The position numbers were made by a program, and so were the translations under genes. This document shows positions 20,701 through 23,616 of a stretch of 23,616 bases of DNA, piece after piece; the first letter of the stretch is position 1, and each line of letters opens with the position of its first letter. This stretch comes from JBATTK01 sp049670505 (GTDB lineage Bacteria > Bacteroidota > Bacteroidia > Flavobacteriales > Flavobacteriaceae): positions 1-23,616 of the forward strand of contig JBATTK010000003.1 in the NCBI GenBank assembly GCA_049670505.1, given 5' to 3'. The notes under the pieces are model-generated. The model was given only the letters and a program-made list of their open reading frames with translations. It ran no database searches and had not been told where the DNA came from.

Positions 20701-20922
20701 AGGCTGGTCTTCCGGTTTTAGAATAATATTGACTAAAGAGGAATTGCCATCAACTTGTTGAACAAGCACATTTCCCGTAGTTATTGCAAACGCCTTTGCA
20801 TCGGCAGATGCAGAAAACATATTACCAATGCGAAATTGGTTTTCATCAATAGCGCCAAAGGCTTGACCTGCTGTTTGATCGTTAAGCTTTGAAGGTTCCG
20901 TAAAAAAGAAAAAGTCTGCCAT
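17776..20922 (-). CDS. large protein with DUF6402-like C-terminus, candidate cargo/effector
   Basis: A 1048-aa protein starting MADFFFFTEPSKLND, the first gene of the leftward cluster. It has no signal peptide or membrane segment. Residues ~100-350 are mixed alpha/beta and rich in Tyr, Trp and Asp (YYRSKWPWMTVVDSEF); the middle is beta-rich. The C-terminus carries GVYVRDSFDF (973-982), LGYWN (992-996) and DYRNWRELHGKGGDFRIYSD (1017-1036). That order resembles my recollection of DUF6402, a bacterial family of unknown function; the match is from memory and tentative. No catalytic site can be assigned. It is followed after 1 bp by the membrane protein gene, a layout like toxin-immunity pairs. 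An inverted repeat lies directly before its ATG. It may equally be a structural protein. Confidence 0.75.
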   Translation of the reverse strand: MADFFFFTEPSKLNDQTAGQAFGAIDENQFRIGNMFSASADAKAFAITTGNVLVQQVDGNSSLVNIILKPEDQPDLNLPKVDYIIYKGVVKSSLISTTIVAAPSKNDLTRKIWESHATLLAEMPDAPPEPLASDALGFGYSATATDDFKALETDGLNVAFYNSENTLFRVNAGDYIGDFKASSFGVMVVLEKIGFAPTFKLARELDSTISFTTLDPAATNAEKFRRKHDKEEVLSFMDSAAFFGTFDGKGIKVTSDGTNFVRKDSEDFFQEITAKHANKNTLYLDIRNEYLDSYNYYENYANEFKWDLVGEGLYSEIDYYRSKWPWMTVVDSEFDAVNVEKTIGLGLNIGDNEFPRFFLKRGEIFDINLEKSNNPSLRFMNLEIDDNENHYRLTDKIQVPKNDIGQIKANYFQLRYIKRYATPDSSYQGLSLKKESYLDNLFPIFDMKLPYINSGSVDLKMFTDVSFVDKTNINEIEFTVDLGITKDQEAISFVALPKVHNEDTLNTRDKVPLYSEQTFNGDTFIDHFNKKTSVDSIRSDVFQTAGESYEYLAFANTLDEVVLLDPDSATIEDDIKVENSILDYDFENINILSLTNAEYAQMETLKNSEFAAPYRVYLGVANTEFLTENDDSFSTTYYALRGLRETDTGDLETHEVVTDIKLLTSDNLYNWDRDVETGKVLEAYWVDNNNMPTNKLDSDPNNHIARILIKTENAIGKTFQFRLHKSNLLADDVQDDPYVDIITSNEQTFSFELSPFATVLRDIVSKDLIEEFYFSVKIGTGKFKEYADSSEKRLIVHSVRFVPNVMQALGWANALKAQNLWFSSNAEDTEDVNVELEFVAMDWILSYSRANDDYQEIITTIWNDSDNYDSLRQEINDMIAFSNSSGNPTIAELPTVEGETKAFGNFSLTILSGETLPLIEKFYYKSVQYDYSILFDPLDDLNGTLANFNFRIAAQGFLSLESGIVYINVNKIGVYVRDSFDFTDEGMGSQNLGYWNLSEKTVSKTPGSDYILIENIDYRNWRELHGKGGDFRIYSDVKEEIVNLKTTL

Positions 20923-20926
20923 TTAA

Positions 20927-20947
20927 AACCATCTTGTTGAAATGGTT
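20927..20947 (-). promoter_or_regulatory. inverted repeat just upstream of the first cluster gene
   Basis: AACCAT (20927-20932) and ATGGTT (20942-20947) form a perfect 6-bp stem with a 9-base loop. The stem ends only 4 bp before the ATG of the 1048-aa gene, so it covers the position where a ribosome binding site would be, and no AGGA-like site is visible there. It could hinder or tune translation, or be a protein-binding site. Function is inferred from position. Confidence 0.35.
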
Positions 20948-21171
20948 CTATCTTAGACTGGGGAGAGAACAGAGAATACCAAATCGGGATTGTATCAAAA
21001 AATTCTTTTCTAAAGTTATTAAATCCCTGAAATTAAAATGATGGTTTTTCCATCAAAATTCGTAAGAAATAGTTAATTAACTTTTAGATAACATTAACCT
21101 ATCAAACGTGGCTCCAAAACTTAATATGTTCTTCTTAACTATTCGTATTTATTAAAAAATAGTTGGGCAAT
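20948..21171. promoter_or_regulatory. upstream region of the leftward cluster, with palindromes
   Basis: A/T-rich non-coding DNA that must hold the promoter of the 1048-aa gene if that gene begins a transcription unit. Visible elements are GATGG-TTTTT-CCATC (about 21040-21054), the perfect 12-bp palindrome AGTTAATTAACT (21071-21082), and AACTATT (21137-21143) with AATAGTT (21158-21164). On the minus strand TAACTTTA at about 21015-21022 resembles the Bacteroidota -7 element TAnnTTTG, but no well-spaced TTTG partner was found, so I do not mark a promoter exactly. The palindromes could be operators. Confidence 0.35.
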
Positions 21172-21201
21172 AAAAAAAGCCCCTAAAAAGGAGCCTTTTC
21201 C
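21172..21201 (-). terminator. intrinsic terminator, minus strand
   Basis: On the minus strand the sequence reads AAAAGGCTCC, loop TTTTTA, GGGGC, then seven T. GCUCC pairs with GGGGC through one G-U pair, and flanking A and U runs extend the stem. The wobble pair works only in the minus-strand transcript (it would be C-A on plus), which sets the direction. It lies 21 bp after the stop of the decayed minus-strand gene at 21223-21502 and would end its transcript before the large cluster. Confidence 0.7.
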
Positions 21202-21222
21202 ATTTTATGCTAATCGATAATT

Positions 21223-21502
21223 CTAGAACATTTCACCTTTGAACGCTCTATTCCGTATCGTAATCATGGTATAGTCCTCAGAAATCATAGTAGCCGTAAA
21301 TGTACCCGAGACAAAATCAACATTGAAGCCCATAGACTCACACGAAAACTAAAATTTATGATCCTCTTCAAAATTAAAAGTGCCTGCAACAGGTATATCA
21401 TATATTATTTTGTTAAAAGGTTCATATGATGCTAAAAAGCCAATACTCCATGGAATTAATAACTGTGAAAATTTTCCTTTCTTATAACAAAGGTTTTTTC
21501 AT
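21223..21502 (-). pseudogene. remnant of a small gene, disrupted by stops
   Basis: Minus-strand translation gives a protein-like run, YDIPVAGTFNFEEDHKF, an in-frame TAG (21349-21351), then FSCESMGFNVDFVSGTFTAT and MISEDYTMITIRNRAFKGEMF ending in TAG at 21223. Upstream the frame is open back to about 21493. An ATG at 21500-21502 (MKKPLL) lies in another frame, so a frameshift is also likely. The beta-rich pattern recalls the end of a small secreted or lipocalin-like protein, but no family can be named. A terminator follows, as expected for a once functional gene. A chance open frame is possible, but the terminator argues against it. Confidence 0.45.
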
Positions 21503-21636
21503 CAATTTTTTAAAAACTGATTTTTATCATAGGCTTTTTCATATTTCTCTTGTAAGTTTATAGAACAAAACAAATAAAAACTATGTCTTACATAATACCC
21601 CATAAATCCTATAGAACTTAATTATTTTCTTTCTGT

Positions 21637-21651
21637 ATTGGCATTGCCAAT
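21637..21651. promoter_or_regulatory. inverted repeat upstream of the response regulator gene
   Basis: ATTGGC-ATT-GCCAAT is a perfect 6-bp inverted repeat about 80 bp before the start of the response regulator gene. A second GATTGGCC lies about 30 bp further on (about 21682-21689). It could be an operator, perhaps for autoregulation. No T-tract follows on either strand, so it is not a terminator. The stretch 21503-21729 holds no other gene that I can see. Confidence 0.3.
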
Positions 21652-21729
21652 CTCCTCAATTTTATAAACACCTATAGTATTGATTGGCCTTTTTATTTTA
21701 TAGATTAACTGGTTAAACCCAAATCAAAT

Positions 21730-22395
21730 ATGAAACCTGATACACAAATTTTGATAGTGGACGACCATCCTATGACGGTACAGGCCTATGAAATATTCCT
21801 TAAAGGCAATGAAAAAGAAAACATATTCAAAATCGGTAGGGCCTATAACTGTGACCAAGTGCTTTCCGAAATTAAGAGCAAACAGAAAAAATTTTACGAT
21901 TTGGTGCTATTGGATATAAATCTTCCCTCTTCCAAAGATAACAAGATCGTAAGCGGTGAAGATTTGGGCCAACACATGAAACGAAAATTCCCAAGCGTAA
22001 AACTTATTGTACATACCTCCTTAAACGATTATCAACGTATTTCGGACATCTATAAAACACTAAAACCGGAAGGTTTTCTTATCAAGACCGACATAGAACC
22101 CAATATTCTCCTTGAGGCCGTTAATTCAGTACTAAATGGGCATACCTACTATAGTGAAAGGATGAACCTGTCACTAAGGTCTTGCAAAACAGATAAACTG
22201 TATATAGATTCCTTGGATAGGAAAATCTTATATTACAGATCTATAGGAGAAAAGATGAAAAATCTTCCCCAATATATCCCACTTTCTATGCCTAGTATTG
22301 AACGGAGAAAGAAACGGATGAAGATTTTATTGGGAATTCCCGATCAAGACGATAGAGAATTGTTAGCCGTAGCAAGGAAAAAAGGATTCCTATAG
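21730..22395 (+). CDS. response regulator, REC domain plus NarL/LuxR-type HTH
   Basis: A 221-aa cytoplasmic two-component response regulator. The receiver domain (~5-135) has the expected residues: acidic pair D11-D12 (LIVDDHP), phospho-acceptor D62 (LVLLDINLP), T96 (VHTS) and K119 (LIKTD). After a short linker, residues ~155-221 match the outline of a NarL/LuxR helix-turn-helix (DSLDRKILYYRSIGEKMKNLP, then SMPSIERRKKRMKILLGI). The recognition helix is unusually basic and the usual LTxRE motif is degenerate. No histidine kinase lies beside it, so its partner is elsewhere (orphan). It is divergent from the leftward cluster with about 800 bp between them and is a reasonable but unproven regulator of it. 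Confidence 0.9.
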   Translation: MKPDTQILIVDDHPMTVQAYEIFLKGNEKENIFKIGRAYNCDQVLSEIKSKQKKFYDLVLLDINLPSSKDNKIVSGEDLGQHMKRKFPSVKLIVHTSLNDYQRISDIYKTLKPEGFLIKTDIEPNILLEAVNSVLNGHTYYSERMNLSLRSCKTDKLYIDSLDRKILYYRSIGEKMKNLPQYIPLSMPSIERRKKRMKILLGIPDQDDRELLAVARKKGFL

Positions 22396-22446
22396 TCGGT
22401 ACTATTAGCAATCTTAAATAAAACCAATTTGTTCAGAATAATGGGG

Positions 22447-22822
22447 CTACTTTTTTATAGTATTGCCCGCGTTATTAACATCTAAAATAAAAGCCGTCAC
22501 CATCAATTCCCGCTCTCCACTAAAAATTCCAATTTCGTTGGCAGTTTTTTTCCATTGGCGCACCGGCCCGATTACTTCTTCTATAGTGGCATCCATTTGC
22601 CCATCGTCCAACCGGAAGTACTCCCCTGCTACACTTTTCACCTATTCTATATACAGATCAAGATTCGGTGAAGAATTCTTCATGGAATCCGACCTTATTA
22701 CGTTGCCTGTGAATCGAAATCGTCCCGTAGTCCAAAAAGAAAGGATATTATTAAATTGGCTTAAATTTTCAATTCTCAGAATATGTAAAACAATGGTCCG
22801 TTGAAAAACGCTTCTTTTTCAT
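22447..22822 (-). pseudogene. decayed small gene, in-frame stop and frameshift
   Basis: The minus strand has one continuous frame from about 22818 to 22447 that is broken once by TAG at 22642-22644. The run before it reads ...SFWTTGRFRFTGNVIRSD and SMKNSSPNLDLYIE. After it come VKSVAGEYFRLDDGQMDA and TIEEVIGPVRQWKKTANE, ending NNAGNTIKK. Further upstream, coding-like text shifts frame (ESQNFRLDNEKEAFFNGPLF, in a frame ending near 22780), so a frameshift is likely too. I do not recognise the family. An intact 64-codon frame remains only if the GTG at 22641 is used, directly after the TAG, which is not a convincing gene start. The gene ends 51 bp from the response regulator stop, convergently. 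Confidence 0.45.
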
Positions 22823-22865
22823 TATCCAGCCTGAAATTCTGACTTTCCTTACATCTATCACCATT

Positions 22866-23015
22866 GTGGATTGTTTTGAGGATTTCAAATTTTTGGCACA
22901 AAACTACAATACCGTAGTTCTGTACCATTTATTTAGAACATTAGCGGAAAGGGTGGGGTACGGTCCTTTAGAAAAGTATGGTCAAAGCTTATCACTTGTC
23001 CGATATTTCCCTTAG
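22866..23015 (+). pseudogene. short protein-like remnant
   Basis: The plus strand reads VDCFEDFKFLAQNYNTVVLY, then HLFRTLAERVGYGPLEKYGQ and SLSLVRYFP, ending in TAG at 23013-23015. The same frame is open upstream to about 22755 but has no ATG start, only the GTG at 22866. The composition looks like real protein (YHLFRTLAERVGYGPLEKYG) but I cannot name a family. It overlaps the remnant on the other strand, so at most one reading is genuine in the overlap. It may be the 3' fragment of a lost gene. The rest of 22823-23040 shows nothing else. Confidence 0.25.
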
Positions 23016-23040
23016 ATTAACCGTCCTCTCCGCTTTATGA

Positions 23041-23343
23041 TTAGCAAATTGATTTTTGGGATGTTATTACGGGACGCCCATTGCAACTGCACAAAGAGAC
23101 CATGGTGCCGCCGTTAATTTTTTCACCTTTTTCCGGATAACCTAGTTCCGACAGCACATTTAGTGCATTGGAAATCTCATTAGCGCGAACAAAATTGAAC
23201 ACGACCAATGAATCCGTGGGGTAAAGATTCACATTGGTGATATCCTCTATTTTGAGCAAAGCTTCCTTGATTTTATCCGAGCAACGACCACAAAATGATT
23301 GTTGCACCGGGATTCTTGCGATACTTATTTTGCTAGTTTTCAT
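23041..23343 (-). CDS. small heavy-metal-associated (HMA-type) CxxC protein
   Basis: A 100-aa protein starting MKTSKISIARIPVQQSF. C18-G-R-C21 sits at the end of the first strand, as the metal-binding CxxC does in HMA/copper-chaperone domains. The following pattern, IKEALLKIEDITNVNLYPTD, then LVVFNFVRANEISNALNVLSELGY, fits the beta-alpha-beta-beta-alpha-beta fold. The last ~20 residues add three more Cys (LCSCNG, SIC), unusual for a simple chaperone. There is no signal peptide, so a cytoplasmic copper or similar metal carrier is likely. The ATG at 23341-23343 is chosen, 10 bp after the stop of the DUF5777-like gene. A further upstream ATG at 23433 would overlap that gene and code for a run without family resemblance. 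Confidence 0.8.
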   Translation of the reverse strand: MKTSKISIARIPVQQSFCGRCSDKIKEALLKIEDITNVNLYPTDSLVVFNFVRANEISNALNVLSELGYPEKGEKINGGTMVSLCSCNGRPVITSQKSIC

Positions 23344-23353
23344 TTTCTTTATT

Positions 23354-23616
23354 TTAAAAGACCCTTGACAGGTTGAATCCAAAGAATATGTCTCCCTCTG
23401 ACCAATTGCCGGTAGCCTGTCCAAGGAAACCATTGGTGTTCATGGGCTGGGCATTGGTAAAATGTAATTGGAACACGTGACCTCCCGTTTCAATATCAAA
23501 ACCAATTGAAAGGGGGTTCTTAAAAGGGGAATTGGCAGCTCTGTTCAAATGCAATCCATAGTCGATATTAAGGGACAATCTTTTGGTTAACTTATGTCTA
23601 CCACCAAAACCAATGG
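23354..23616 (-). CDS. DUF5777-like beta-barrel protein, C-terminal part (5' end beyond window)
   Basis: The frame runs off the right edge. The visible ~87 residues include IGFGGRHKLTKRLSLNIDYG, IGFDIETGGHVFQLHFTNAQ and, near the end, WSEGDIFFGFNLSRVF. This ending, with alternating aromatic strands and a terminal Phe, is typical of outer-membrane barrels and, as far as I recall, of the Bacteroidota DUF5777 family. The function of that family is unknown; its genes are often near redox or metal-related genes, which fits the HMA gene directly downstream. The two probably form an operon separate from the tail-fibre cluster. Confidence 0.7.
   Translation of the reverse strand, partial: IGFGGRHKLTKRLSLNIDYGLHLNRAANSPFKNPLSIGFDIETGGHVFQLHFTNAQPMNTNGFLGQATGNWSEGDIFFGFNLSRVF

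Noticed and set aside
1..20922. Complete prophage or complete contractile injection system
   Set aside because: No sheath, tube, baseplate, capsid, terminase, integrase or AAA ATPase gene is present. Only fibres and putative cargo are seen, so the particle type remains an inference.
22463..22804. Plus-strand open frame of 113 codons
   Set aside because: It runs opposite the decayed minus-strand gene, which has the more protein-like translation, and its own product shows no recognisable pattern.
23344..23433. Longer N-terminus for the HMA protein starting at the ATG at 23431-23433
   Set aside because: It would overlap the end of the DUF5777-like gene and adds 30 residues that are just that gene read in another frame. 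The ATG at 23343 gives a normal HMA start.
1..23616. CRISPR arrays, tRNA or rRNA genes, insertion sequences
   Set aside because: No regularly spaced repeats, tRNA-like cloverleaf, rRNA-like stretch or transposase frame was noticed on either strand.

Overview
The window looks like the chromosome of a marine-type member of the Bacteroidota (Flavobacteriia). The signs are A/T-rich intergenic DNA, a fibre N-terminus of the type common in Bacteroidota tail fibres, a DUF5777-type beta-barrel protein, a flavobacterial NarL-like response regulator, and weak ribosome binding sites. The genus cannot be named from this sequence.

From about 20.9 kb leftwards to the window edge, all genes lie on the minus strand, closely packed, reading right to left. 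In order of transcription they are: a 1048-aa protein with a DUF6402-like C-terminus; a 160-aa five-helix membrane protein; a 737-aa protein ending in a LAS-type (M15/MepA-like) zinc peptidase domain; a 229-aa lipoprotein; then, after a 138-bp gap, giant proteins of 2025 and 1920 aa; a 617-aa tail fibre with a pyocin-knob-like domain and a C-terminal S74 chaperone; and the start of a second fibre whose first ~150 residues nearly copy the previous one. None of the large proteins has a signal peptide. My reading (inference) is that this is the fibre and cargo end of a phage-tail-like particle, such as an extracellular contractile injection system (eCIS) or a tailocin or prophage. The peptidase would be a candidate cargo toxin, and the adjoining lipoprotein and/or membrane protein a candidate immunity factor. 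No sheath, tube, baseplate, capsid or ATPase gene lies in the window, so the particle itself is not proven here.

Between 20.9 and 21.7 kb is non-coding DNA with several inverted repeats, a minus-strand terminator and the decayed end of a small gene. A plus-strand response regulator gene follows (21730-22395) and could regulate the minus-strand cluster. Between 22.4 and 23.0 kb are further decayed fragments. At the right edge a different minus-strand unit appears: the 3' end of a DUF5777-like beta-barrel gene followed by a small heavy-metal-associated (CxxC) protein.

Base composition is mosaic. The 5' part of the fibre gene, most of the 1920-aa gene and the 3' two thirds of the 2025-aa gene have about 45-48% G+C in sampled lines. 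The distal fibre, the first ~410 codons of the 1920-aa gene, the first ~500 codons of the 2025-aa gene and everything from there to 20.9 kb are much more A/T-rich. Some of these steps coincide with apparent domain borders, which suggests modular exchange.
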